Below, piece by piece: positions 1 to 6,630 of a stretch of DNA of 20,608 bases. Below the pieces are notes generated by a model. It did no database searches. It was given only the letters and a program-made list of their open reading frames with translations, and had not been told where the DNA came from. The position numbers and the translations under genes are program-made. Numbering within the stretch: position 1 is the first letter of the stretch; every line of letters starts with the position of its first letter. This stretch comes from CAZMGD01 sp964565705 (GTDB taxonomy: Bacteria; Actinomycetota; Acidimicrobiia; Acidimicrobiales; Ilumatobacteraceae), in assembly GCA_964565705.1 (NCBI GenBank), contig CAZMGD010000074.1, positions 1 to 20,608 of the forward strand, in the 5' to 3' direction.

Positions 1-148
1 CGAGGGGCATCGCGTGGAGGGTGCGAGCGCGGCGGAGGTCGGCTTTGGCTTCGGCAAGAAATCTGCCTGGATCAGCCTCTGTGGCGGCGCCGGTTCCCTT
101 CGTCGGGCGTCCTCGACCCACTGCCACCGACCGCGAGCGTCGGACCAT
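1..148 (-). CDS. Possible N-terminal part of an unknown gene, cut by window edge
   Basis: On the reverse strand an ATG at 148 opens a frame of 49 codons that runs without a stop to the window edge. The N-terminus is basic (MVRRSRSVAVGRGRPTKG), followed by a stretch compatible with an alpha helix (RFLAEAKADLRRARTLHAM). Amino-acid composition looks protein-like, but I see no good ribosome binding site and recognise no family. The GRGRP segment resembles an AT-hook-like basic patch, which is only a resemblance. It could also be a chance frame in GC-rich DNA. The forward-strand alternative over 21-239 is arginine-rich and less convincing. Confidence 0.3.
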   Translation of the reverse strand, partial: MVRRSRSVAVGRGRPTKGTGAATEADPGRFLAEAKADLRRARTLHAMPL

Positions 149-296
149 GATCACCGCGGTTCACACGCTGCTCCGACGCATGCGGCGACATGATGATCTA
201 CGAACCGCGGCATCCATCGGCGTTCGATCTCGACTGTGACGGCCAGCGGGCTGCGTGTCGTAGCATCGGTGGCCGGCGACGAGAAGGGAGCCGATC
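149..296. other. Intergenic stretch with no recognised gene
   Basis: Several short frames cross this stretch on both strands but none has a protein-like composition or a recognisable motif. Only its last bases matter: a purine-rich AAGGGAG just ahead of the VOC gene. Confidence 0.5.
284..290 (+). promoter_or_regulatory. Ribosome binding site that argues for an upstream ATC start
   Basis: AAGGGAG lies 6 nt before an ATC codon at 297-299 but 21 nt before the first canonical start (GTG, 312). The spacing therefore favours translation beginning at 297, which would read ITGRVVHFE, where VOC-family relatives commonly begin M-x-G-x-V-V-H-F-E. Confidence 0.4.
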
Positions 297-311
297 ATCA
301 CCGGACGTGTC

Positions 312-683
312 GTGCACTTCGAGGTGCCCTACGACGATGCCGATCGGGCGCGGGCGTTCTACTCGGACGTGTTCGGCTGGGCCATCCAGCCCGTACCCGA
401 GTTCGAGTACAACTTCGTGCAGACCGGGCCGACCGAGGACACCGGCATGCCCACGGAGTCCGGCTACATCGGCGGTGGCATGTTCCAGCGCCAGGCTGAC
501 ATCGGCCGGCCGATCATCACGATCGAGGTCGACGACGTGACCGCGGCGCTCGCCGCGATCGCCGAGCACGGAGGTGCCGCGGTGGGCGAGCCGCAACAGG
601 TCGGCGAGATGGGCATCGCTGCCTACTTCACCGACAGCGAGGGCAACCTCATGGGCATCTGGCAGTCACTCGGCTCGAGCTAG
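312..683 (+). CDS. VOC (glyoxalase/bleomycin-resistance fold) protein
   Basis: The product is 123 residues from GTG 312 and belongs to the vicinal-oxygen-chelate superfamily, single-domain type. The sequence shows the usual beta-alpha-beta-beta-beta pattern: HFEVPYDDADRARAFYSDVFGW at the start, a glycine-rich middle (GYIGGGMF), then ITIEVDDVTAALAAIAEHGG and the closing YFTDSEGNLMGIWQ, where family members place a metal-ligand glutamate or the equivalent strand. Such small VOC proteins often act in resistance or as dioxygenase-like enzymes, and the substrate cannot be read from the sequence. The start is uncertain: the frame is open from 264, contains no ATG, GTG or TTG before 312, and has a well-spaced ribosome binding site for an ATC codon at 297 that would restore the normal N-terminus. 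It has no operon partner. Confidence 0.85.
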   Translation: MHFEVPYDDADRARAFYSDVFGWAIQPVPEFEYNFVQTGPTEDTGMPTESGYIGGGMFQRQADIGRPIITIEVDDVTAALAAIAEHGGAAVGEPQQVGEMGIAAYFTDSEGNLMGIWQSLGSS

Positions 684-740
684 CTCGTACCGTTCCAGGC
701 AACGTCTGCCGTGTCCACCAACGGCACTCTCCGGGCACGG

Positions 741-800
741 GCGCGGAAGTGCGCAGTGTCGTGACTCACGTCCGTCACCAGACTGCGCACTTCGACGCGC
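741..800. repeat. Long inverted repeat (hairpin), possible terminator or dispersed element
   Basis: GAAGTGCGCAGT at 746-757 is the exact reverse complement of 782-793. Outside it, GCGCG (741-745) pairs with CGCGC (796-800) past a 2-nt bulge, and inside it GTGAC (761-765) pairs with GTCAC (774-778). It lies after the VOC gene and covers the place where the DNA-binding half of the following MerR-type gene should begin. No U-tract follows, so it is not a classical intrinsic terminator. Confidence 0.7.
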
Positions 801-842
801 TGGACGTTTCCTGACGCGGCGCTGACCGACGTCCAACGCATC

Positions 843-1403
843 TTGGGCTCCCCCGATCCGACGACGCGCGCCGCGCTCGTCGCCGACCACCTGCGCCGGC
901 TCGAGTCGCAGCTCGACCGGATCCGCGTCGCGGTTGCCTCACTGCAACGACTGCTCCAACCCGAACGGGCGCAGGTGCAGGTCGAACTGAGGGCGGTGCC
1001 AGCCACCACCGACGCCGTCGTGCCCGAGCGCTCCGGCCGCCCAGGCGGGCTCTACGACAACGCCCTGTTCGAGGCCGGTTACCGGCCGTCGGCCGAACCA
1101 CCCTGCATCGGCCGAGTATATCCCGCCACGCTGCCCGCGGTCGAGCTGGCGGTCACCACCCACCTCGGCGAGCACCACGACATCGATGTCAGCTACGGCC
1201 AACTCGGATCGTGGGTCGTGGACAATGCGCTCGCCGTCGCCGGCCCGGTGCGCGAGATCTACCTCGTCGGTCCACGCGACACCACCGAACCGGCAGCATG
1301 GCGCACCGAGATCGGCTGGCCGGTCTTCCGCGTGAGCATGGGGGGGAGCAGCCACCTGACGCCACCCGTCCACTCGCGGACATCGTCAAGGAGACCCTGG
1401 TGA
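843..1403 (+). CDS. Truncated MerR-family regulator (effector-binding domain only)
   Basis: The frame is open from 765; TTG 843 is the only plausible start and has no ribosome binding site. Residues about 10-40 form the long MerR dimerisation helix (TRAALVADHLRRLESQLDRI and onward). The remainder is a GyrI-like/BmrR-C effector-binding domain with a GGLYDNALFEAGY segment, a central beta region, and the typical closing EIGWPVFR. Upstream in the same frame DAALTDVQRIL still resembles the last helix of a MerR DNA-binding domain, but the winged helix itself is absent and a palindrome lies where it should be. The tail after RVSMGG is not family-like, so the end may be altered as well. It is most likely a decayed regulator, less likely a stand-alone effector-binding protein. 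Confidence 0.55.
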   Translation: MGSPDPTTRAALVADHLRRLESQLDRIRVAVASLQRLLQPERAQVQVELRAVPATTDAVVPERSGRPGGLYDNALFEAGYRPSAEPPCIGRVYPATLPAVELAVTTHLGEHHDIDVSYGQLGSWVVDNALAVAGPVREIYLVGPRDTTEPAAWRTEIGWPVFRVSMGGSSHLTPPVHSRTSSRRPW

Positions 1404-1442
1404 GCGAAGAACAGGGCCACCAAACGCCGAGAGGGCACGGGG

Positions 1443-1880
1443 TCACCGGATGTCGACCGTCCGCCAGTCGATGCCTTCAGCGTCGAGGATGCGCGGGAGC
1501 ACGCCTCGTGATGCTTCGACCGAGAGAAGGACCGTCGCGTCGAGCGTGCGTCCGGTCGCCGCTGCTTCGAGGTTCACGAGGTTGAGCCGCGGATGGCGCT
1601 CGGAGAGCTCGGCCATCAGCGGCACCGTCGACCGGGCATCGGGCAGGCCGACCGTCGCGGGCAGGGCCAGCAAGCTGCGGATGGCGGCCCGCTGCTGGGA
1701 GACGTCGAGTCCGAGGAACGGACCGGAGAGGTGGCCCCCGGCGCCACCGATGGCGGCCCGACACGCTCGGTGGTACCAGTACACCGTGGTGTGCCGGTGA
1801 CCCTCCTCGTCGAGACCGACGAGCAGATCCTCGATCAGCAGTCGGTCATCGAGGACGAGCCTGGCGCGGGAAGCCGCCAT
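1443..1880 (-). CDS. Putative toxin of an AbrB-associated pair, uncharacterised family
   Basis: The product is 145 residues from ATG 1880, which directly abuts the stop codon of an AbrB-like antitoxin frame (TAG then ATG with no gap). It starts with a hydrophobic strand and paired aspartates (ARLVLDDRLLIEDLLVG), then VYWYHRACRAAIGG, a middle LLALPATVGLPDARSTVPLM, and LNLVNLEAAATGRTLDATVL near the end. This layout resembles a family I have seen beside AbrB-type antitoxins in actinobacteria, and loosely resembles a PIN-like alpha/beta fold. The usual set of four PIN acidic residues is not obvious, so nuclease activity is only a guess. Translation is expected to be coupled to the antitoxin, whose frame is broken here. 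Confidence 0.6.
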   Translation of the reverse strand: MAASRARLVLDDRLLIEDLLVGLDEEGHRHTTVYWYHRACRAAIGGAGGHLSGPFLGLDVSQQRAAIRSLLALPATVGLPDARSTVPLMAELSERHPRLNLVNLEAAATGRTLDATVLLSVEASRGVLPRILDAEGIDWRTVDIR

Positions 1881-2125
1881 CTACTGGTCGGCGAGGTCGG
1901 GATCCTCGATGCCGGGGACGGCGGCTTCGTAGCGGTCCTTCAGGACCCGGTGAAGTTCTCGGCGAGCGGCATTCGCGCCTCCCGGCACGATCAGAGCAGC
2001 ACTGCCGAGGTCGATGATCCCCACCTCGCCGCCGTGCTCGATTCCCCATCGGTGGCGAAGCTCGGCAGGCAGGTTGGTCTGGCCGCGGTGAGAGACCGGA
2101 CCTTGGCGGTGGATGCCCCAGACAC
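1881..2125 (-). pseudogene. AbrB/MazE-type antitoxin, frameshifted
   Basis: On the reverse strand the frame ending at the TAG at 1881-1883 encodes VSHRGQTNLPAELRHRWGIE, then GGEVGIIDLGSAALIVPGG. This is the swapped-hairpin AbrB DNA-binding fold with its strongly conserved RGQ-x-x-L-P-A-E-L-R core. It has no start codon upstream of that core. The expected N-terminus (VSGASTAKV, from GTG 2125) is in a different frame, and the two must join around 2094-2101, so one base is missing or two are extra. Either the gene is inactivated, or this is a sequencing error or a programmed shift. The downstream putative toxin starts immediately after the stop. Antitoxins of this type normally autoregulate their operon. 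Confidence 0.65.
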
Positions 2126-2145
2126 AGCTGCATTGTGGCGGTGAT

Positions 2146-2168
2146 CTGCTGACAAGGCGCGCCAGCAG
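2146..2168. terminator. Weak hairpin after the EVE-domain gene
   Basis: CTGCTG (2146-2151) and CAGCAG (2163-2168) can form a 6-bp stem around a loop containing GGCGCGCC. It lies just downstream of the EVE gene on the reverse strand and before the antitoxin frame. There is no U-tract, so its terminator role is tentative. Confidence 0.2.
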
Positions 2169-2175
2169 GCAGCGG

Positions 2176-2634
2176 CTACTTCTTGGCGTCGGCGGTGCGG
2201 ACGATCGCGTCGAACTCCTGCTCCGTCAGCGGCAGCACCGACAAGCGGTTGCCGCGGGCGATCAGGCGGCTGTTCGCCAGCTCCGGGATCTGCTTCAGCT
2301 CGTCGAGCGACACGAACTCGAGTGCCCGGACCGGGGCGACCGTCACCAGGTCCCAGGTCGGCTCGTCGCGGTCCGAGCCGGCGTCGTAGTACTTCGACGC
2401 CGGGTCGAACTGCGTGGGGTCGGGCTCCGCGCCCTTCACGATCTTGCAGATGCCGGCAGCGCCCGGCGGCTTGGCGTTGGAGTGGTAGAAGATCGCCTGG
2501 TCGCCCTTGCGCATCTCGCGCAGGAAGTTGCGGGCCTGGAAGTTGCGGATCCCGTCCCATCCCTCGCGCTGTGCCGTCACCAGGTCGGGATAGCCGAAGG
2601 AGTCGGGCTCGGACTTCAACAACCAGTAGGCCAT
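2176..2634 (-). CDS. EVE domain-containing protein
   Basis: The product is 152 residues, the length of a stand-alone EVE protein (THYN1 / PUA-like superfamily). Diagnostic pieces are MAYWLLKSEPDSFGYPDL at the N-terminus, WDGIRNFQARNFLREMRKGD, IFYHSNAKPPGAAGICKIV, and YYDAGSDRDEPTWDLVTVAPV. The family folds as a PUA-like barrel and is thought to recognise modified bases in nucleic acid; which modification this protein reads is unknown. The start ATG at 2634 lies 6 nt after a TANNNT hexamer, suggesting a leaderless message. It is transcribed divergently from the helicase gene, with 53 bp between the two start codons. The call is secure as a family and open as to function. Confidence 0.92.
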   Translation of the reverse strand: MAYWLLKSEPDSFGYPDLVTAQREGWDGIRNFQARNFLREMRKGDQAIFYHSNAKPPGAAGICKIVKGAEPDPTQFDPASKYYDAGSDRDEPTWDLVTVAPVRALEFVSLDELKQIPELANSRLIARGNRLSVLPLTEQEFDAIVRTADAKK

Positions 2635-2640
2635 GGGCGC

Positions 2641-2646
2641 AAGGTA
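2641..2646 (-). promoter_or_regulatory. Candidate -10 element for the EVE gene (leaderless)
   Basis: On the reverse strand TACCTT is followed by exactly 6 nt and then the ATG at 2634. This TANNNT-to-start spacing is characteristic of leaderless actinobacterial transcripts. No ribosome binding site is present. Confidence 0.4.
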
Positions 2647-2655
2647 GTGCGGTCC

Positions 2656-2661
2656 TATGCT
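2656..2661 (+). promoter_or_regulatory. Candidate -10 element for the helicase gene
   Basis: TATGCT matches the TANNNT pattern and sits 26 nt before the helicase ATG in the divergent intergenic region. A matching -35 element is not evident. Confidence 0.25.
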
Positions 2662-2687
2662 CGGGGTCCCCCCGAACCCCCCGGAAC

Positions 2688-4313
2688 ATGACGAGATCGA
2701 TCCGCCTGCGGCCCTGGCAGAAAGCCGCCCTCGACGCGTTCAGCGCGTCGCCGAAGCCCGACTTCCTGGCCGTCGCGACCCCAGGAGCAGGTAAGACGAC
2801 GCTCGCGCTGGCGGCGGCACGCCACGAGCTGGGCCGTCGTCCCGGCCGGCTGATCGTGGTCGCGCCGACCGCCCACCTCAAGGTGCAGTGGGCAGAGGCT
2901 GCGCACCGCATCGCCTTGCACCTCGACCCCCAGTGGTCGCCGAACCAGGGGCGTCTTGCCCGCGACCTGCACGGCGTCGTGACCACCTACCAGCAGGTCG
3001 CCTCGTCGGCCGACGCGCTGCGGGCGATGGCCGGCGACTCGTTCGTGATCCTCGACGAGATCCACCACGCGGCCGACGACCGCGCCTGGGGAGATTCGGT
3101 TCGCCACGCGTTCGAACCGGCACGCCGCCGCCTGTCGCTCTCGGGCACGCCGTTCCGGTCGGACACCTCGGCGATCCCGTTCATCGAGTACGTGCTCGAC
3201 GAGGCCCAGCCCGACTACGTGTACGGCTACGGGCAGGCGCTGTCGGACGGTCGGGTCGTGCGGCCCGTCTACTTCCCCCGCACGGGTGGCGAGATGGAGT
3301 GGATCGCGCCCGACGGCAGCGAGATGTCGGCCAGCTTCGAGGACGCGCTCGACAACGCCCGCGCCGGCCAGCGGCTCCGCACAGCGCTGTCGCTGGAGGG
3401 CCAGTGGCTCCCGACCGTGCTGGCCGCGGCGAACGACCGCCTGCGCACGATCCGCAACGGCGACCCCGACGCCGGCGGGCTCGTCATCGCCACGGACCAG
3501 GATCACGCCCGCGGCATCGCCGACATCATGCACTGGCGGCTCGGGGTGCGGCCGGTGGTCGTGACCAGCGACGACCCGGAGGCGTCGAACCACATCGTCC
3601 GCTTCGCCGCCAGCACCGACCCGTGGCTGGTGGCCGTGAGGATGGTCAGCGAAGGCGTCGACATCCCCCGGCTGTCCGTCGGCGTCTTCGCGACGACGAC
3701 CACCACCGAGCTGTTCTTCCGCCAAGCGGTCGGGCGCCTGGTGCGCTGGCGTCGGGGCGCCCGCAACCACCGCGCCTACCTGTTCCTCCCGGACGACGCG
3801 CGCCTGCGGTCCCGGGCGTTCCAGATCGCCGACGAGCGCCGCCACAACCTGCGCAAGCCGGACTCGAACGGCGACGAGCCGCTGCCCGGTGCAGACGCCG
3901 AGCTCGACGAGCTGAAGGATCCGCACCAGCAGCTCAGCCTGTTCGCGGCGATCTCCGCCGTCGCCACCGACCACGAGGAGCCGGCGGCCCCGTGGGACTC
4001 CGACCCGCTGCCGCTCGGTGCCCATGACGGCGCCGAGGACGAGGGTGGCGTGCTCGTCGAGTTCGCCGATCCACCACCGCTCGACGGGCCCGCGCCCGAC
4101 CAGCCGGGGATCTCGCGGGCCGCGCACAAGCGCCGGCTGCGCGACGCCAACGCCGATGCCGCCCGAGCGCTCGTGCACCGCACCGGTTGGAGCCACGCCA
4201 AGGTCAACGCCGAGCTCAACCGGTTGTCGGGGATCAACAAGGTCACCGAGGCGACCGCCGATCAGCTGGAGCGCCGGCTGCGTCACGCCAACAAGTGGCT
4301 GGTCAACGCGTGA
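2688..4313 (+). CDS. DEAD/DEAH-box (SF2) helicase
   Basis: The product is 541 residues from ATG 2688, at the point where the protein begins with the helicase Q-like motif RLRPWQKAALDAF. The ATPase motifs are in order: Walker A TPGAGKTT (31-38), motif Ia VVAPTAHLKVQW, motif II DEIH (123-126), motif III SLSGTPFR, motif V VRMVSEGVDIPRLSVGVF, and motif VI QAVGRLVR (346-353). This is the COG1061/SSL2-like architecture, common in actinobacterial genomes. A low-complexity acidic linker follows, then a helical C-terminal segment of about 65 residues (AAHKRRLRDANADAARALVH onward) that may bind nucleic acid. The frame extends 122 codons further upstream with only arginine-rich sequence and overlaps the EVE gene, so that extension was rejected. 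Its in vivo role is not deducible. It is divergent from EVE and separated from the kinase operon by 80 bp. Confidence 0.9.
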   Translation: MTRSIRLRPWQKAALDAFSASPKPDFLAVATPGAGKTTLALAAARHELGRRPGRLIVVAPTAHLKVQWAEAAHRIALHLDPQWSPNQGRLARDLHGVVTTYQQVASSADALRAMAGDSFVILDEIHHAADDRAWGDSVRHAFEPARRRLSLSGTPFRSDTSAIPFIEYVLDEAQPDYVYGYGQALSDGRVVRPVYFPRTGGEMEWIAPDGSEMSASFEDALDNARAGQRLRTALSLEGQWLPTVLAAANDRLRTIRNGDPDAGGLVIATDQDHARGIADIMHWRLGVRPVVVTSDDPEASNHIVRFAASTDPWLVAVRMVSEGVDIPRLSVGVFATTTTTELFFRQAVGRLVRWRRGARNHRAYLFLPDDARLRSRAFQIADERRHNLRKPDSNGDEPLPGADAELDELKDPHQQLSLFAAISAVATDHEEPAAPWDSDPLPLGAHDGAEDEGGVLVEFADPPPLDGPAPDQPGISRAAHKRRLRDANADAARALVHRTGWSHAKVNAELNRLSGINKVTEATADQLERRLRHANKWLVNA

Positions 4314-4359
4314 CGGCCCGTGTAACGCGGGGGCACTGAGCGCCGTCCGGGGCGTCGGT

Positions 4360-4365
4360 TACTCT
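4360..4365 (+). promoter_or_regulatory. Candidate -10 of the GlnX-to-FHA operon promoter
   Basis: TACTCT lies 28 nt upstream of the first operon start codon, with CTGAGC (4337-4342) as a poor -35 at a 17-nt spacer. A clear GAGGAG ribosome binding site follows at 4383-4388. This is the only gap in the operon large enough for its main promoter. Confidence 0.3.
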
Positions 4366-4393
4366 CGCCGGGACGCGGGAACGAGGAGATCGC

Positions 4394-5665
4394 ATGGCCG
4401 TCACAACCAGTGGGCTCGAACCCGATGTTGTGACGTCACGCCTGCGAACCTCCCTCACGGGCACGCCCGGCCTGCTCCGTGCCGGGCTCGCCGCCTCCCT
4501 CATCGCCCTCCTCATCTTCGCCCTGCTCGCCGCCGACTCGATGTCGTCCCGGCGTCAGGCGTTGCGCGACGCGAAGGACGCAGCCGCCCAGACCGTGCTC
4601 ATCCAGCAGGTGCAGACATCGCTGGTGGAGGCCGACTCACTCGCCGCCAACGCGTTCCTGGTCGGTGGCATCGAACCGTCGACGCTGCGCGACGGCTATC
4701 AACAGGGGATCGCCACGGCGTCGCAGGCGCTGGCGACTGCCTCCGCGAACGCGAGCGCCGGCGAGCTGTCCGACCTGGAGTCCGTCAACGCCGCGCTCGT
4801 CCGGTACACCGGCCTCATCGAGTCCGCCCGGGCGAACAACCGTCAAGCCTTCCCCGTCGGTGTCGCGTATCTGCGTCAGGCCTCGCAGCTCCTCACGACC
4901 GAGATCGTCCCGACGCTGGAGCAGGTGTCGAGCTCCACCGAGCAGCGCGTCGACGCCGCGTTCGAGCGATCCGGCTCGGCGCGCTGGGGCATCTGGATCG
5001 CCGGGCTGATCGCCATCGCCGCGCTCGTCGCCTGCCAGCTGCTCCTCGCCAAGGTCACGAGGCGCACCCTCAACCTCGGGCTCCTCGTCGGCACCGTGCT
5101 GCTCGTCGTCGCCTTCTTCTGGGGTGCGATCTCGATGTCGAGCGCGGCCTCGACGGCCAACGACGCCCGCGACGGGTCCTACGAGATGGCCACCGACGTC
5201 GCCGCCGCCCGCATCGATGCGTTCGCAGCGAAGAGCAACGAGAGCCTGGCGCTGATCAACCGCGGCAGCGGCGCATCTTTCGAGGAGGGGTGGCAGGCGC
5301 TCATCGACGATGCGACGGCAGCTCTCGGGCGCTCCGACGACCCGTCCCTGCAGGGTGTGCTCGACGACCTCGGCGCCTACGTGGAGGTGCACGGGCAGAT
5401 CCGGGCGCTCGACGACGAGGGTCAGTGGGACGATGCCGTGGCACTCGCCACCGGCTTCGACAGTGGCCAGTCCAACGCCGTGTTCGCAACGTTCGCCGCC
5501 AGCAGTGCGTCGGTGCTCGGCGATGCGGCGACCGACGTGGAACGCCAGCTCGCTGACGCCGCCGATCCGCTCGGCGCGACCCGCACGGTCGTGCTCGTGC
5601 TCAGCCTGCTCGCCGCCGTCGCCGTCGTCTGGGGCTTCAACCTGCGGATGAAGGAGTACCGATGA
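4394..5665 (+). CDS. glnX: GlnX-like four-helix membrane sensor protein
   Basis: The product is 423 residues with four hydrophobic segments at about 25-48, 198-221, 227-250 and 396-415. Between helices 1 and 2, and again between 3 and 4, lie alanine-rich helical regions of about 150 residues. These predict two extracytoplasmic four-helix-bundle sensor domains with both termini and the short 2-3 loop inside. This duplicated layout is that of mycobacterial GlnX, which senses ligand-bound GlnH and relays it to PknG. Here too the gene is followed by glnH (4-bp ATGA overlap) and, one gene later, by pknG. The start ATG has GAGGAG 5 nt upstream. Sequence conservation of this family is low, so the call rests mainly on topology and gene order. 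Confidence 0.8.
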   Translation: MAVTTSGLEPDVVTSRLRTSLTGTPGLLRAGLAASLIALLIFALLAADSMSSRRQALRDAKDAAAQTVLIQQVQTSLVEADSLAANAFLVGGIEPSTLRDGYQQGIATASQALATASANASAGELSDLESVNAALVRYTGLIESARANNRQAFPVGVAYLRQASQLLTTEIVPTLEQVSSSTEQRVDAAFERSGSARWGIWIAGLIAIAALVACQLLLAKVTRRTLNLGLLVGTVLLVVAFFWGAISMSSAASTANDARDGSYEMATDVAAARIDAFAAKSNESLALINRGSGASFEEGWQALIDDATAALGRSDDPSLQGVLDDLGAYVEVHGQIRALDDEGQWDDAVALATGFDSGQSNAVFATFAASSASVLGDAATDVERQLADAADPLGATRTVVLVLSLLAAVAVVWGFNLRMKEYR

Positions 5666-6630
5666 CACGTCGCGGCCTGCTCGGCCTCGCCGCGGCGTCG
5701 CTGGTGGTCGTCGCTGCCTGCGGCACCGCGGACGGCGACACCGAACCGGCGCCGACGACGACGATCGCTGCCGTGGAGCCCGCGGCGACGCCGGCATCCA
5801 CCCCCGACTGCGGGGATCCGCTCGCCTCGTACGAGCCGACCTTCGAGCTGCCCGCCCCGGGGGCGATGCCTGCAGGCACCTACATGGAGGAGATCCAGCA
5901 GCGCGGCCGCCTCGTCGTCGGCGTCTCCTCCGACACGCTGCTGTTCGGCTTCCGCAACCCGAAGAGCGGCGAGATCGAGGGGTTCGACATCGACGTGCTG
6001 CACGCGATCGCCGAGGCGATCTTCGGCGACCCGGACGCGATCGAGTTCAAGGTGATCAACTACGCGCAGCGGCTCCCGGTGCTGGAGGACAGCAGCGTGG
6101 ACCTCGTGGCCCACACGATGACGATCAACTGCGCCCGGTGGGAGCGGATCGCGTTCTCGACCGAGTACTACCACGCCGGCCAGAACCTGCTGGTGCCGTT
6201 CGACTCGCCGGTTGAGGAGATCGAGGATCTCGAGGGCACCGACCAGACGGTCTGCGTGGCCAAGGGGTCGACCAACATCGAGGAGCTGGAACGCAACTAC
6301 CCGACGATCCAGCGCGAGGAGGTCGACGACCTGACCGACTGCCTGGTGCTGTTCCAGCAGAGCGCCGTCGACGCGATCACCGGCGACAACACCGTCATGG
6401 CCGGCTTCGCCGCCCAGGATCCGTTCTCCAAGCCCGTCGGCCGCCTGTTCACCAACGAGCCGTACGGCGTCGGCGTCAGCCTCGATCACCCGGAGATGGT
6501 GGAGTTCGTCAACCTCGTCCTGGAGCAGATGCGCGAGGACGGCCGGCTGTTCGACCTGACCGTGAAGTGGCTGGGTGAGCCGGGCACCGAGCCCCCGCCC
6601 GCCGTGTACGGGCGCGAGCAGCGGGGGTGA
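5662..6630 (+). CDS. glnH: GlnH-like amino-acid-binding lipoprotein
   Basis: The product is 322 residues. A lipoprotein signal MTRRGLLGLAAASLVVVAAC ends in lipobox VAAC with acylated Cys20, followed by a threonine/proline-rich linker. The rest is a family-3 periplasmic-type binding domain (SBP_bac_3): RGRLVVGVSSDTLLFGFRNP, GEIEGFDIDVLHAIAEAIFG, VDLVAHTMTINCARWERIAFS, TVCVAKGSTNIEEL and a C-terminal DLTVKWLGE. In mycobacteria the homologue binds aspartate and similar amino acids and signals through GlnX to PknG instead of importing the ligand. No ABC permease or ATPase gene is present here, which fits a sensory role. It overlaps glnX by 4 bp (ATGA) and the next gene by 4 bp (GTGA). Its ligand is not readable from the sequence. 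Confidence 0.9.
   Translation: MTRRGLLGLAAASLVVVAACGTADGDTEPAPTTTIAAVEPAATPASTPDCGDPLASYEPTFELPAPGAMPAGTYMEEIQQRGRLVVGVSSDTLLFGFRNPKSGEIEGFDIDVLHAIAEAIFGDPDAIEFKVINYAQRLPVLEDSSVDLVAHTMTINCARWERIAFSTEYYHAGQNLLVPFDSPVEEIEDLEGTDQTVCVAKGSTNIEELERNYPTIQREEVDDLTDCLVLFQQSAVDAITGDNTVMAGFAAQDPFSKPVGRLFTNEPYGVGVSLDHPEMVEFVNLVLEQMREDGRLFDLTVKWLGEPGTEPPPAVYGREQRG

Noticed and set aside
21..239. 72-codon forward open frame at the left edge
   Set aside because: Arg/Ser/Ala-rich with no ribosome binding site or motif; the reverse-strand frame ending at the window edge looks more protein-like.
2655..4286. 543-codon reverse-strand open frame opposite the helicase
   Set aside because: The forward frame has all helicase motifs. 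The reverse frame is a Val/Gly/Arg/His-rich shadow with no motif, as expected in GC-rich DNA.
5662..6630. GlnH as part of an amino-acid ABC importer
   Set aside because: No permease or ATPase gene is nearby. The neighbours are GlnX-like and PknG-like proteins, so a sensory role is favoured.
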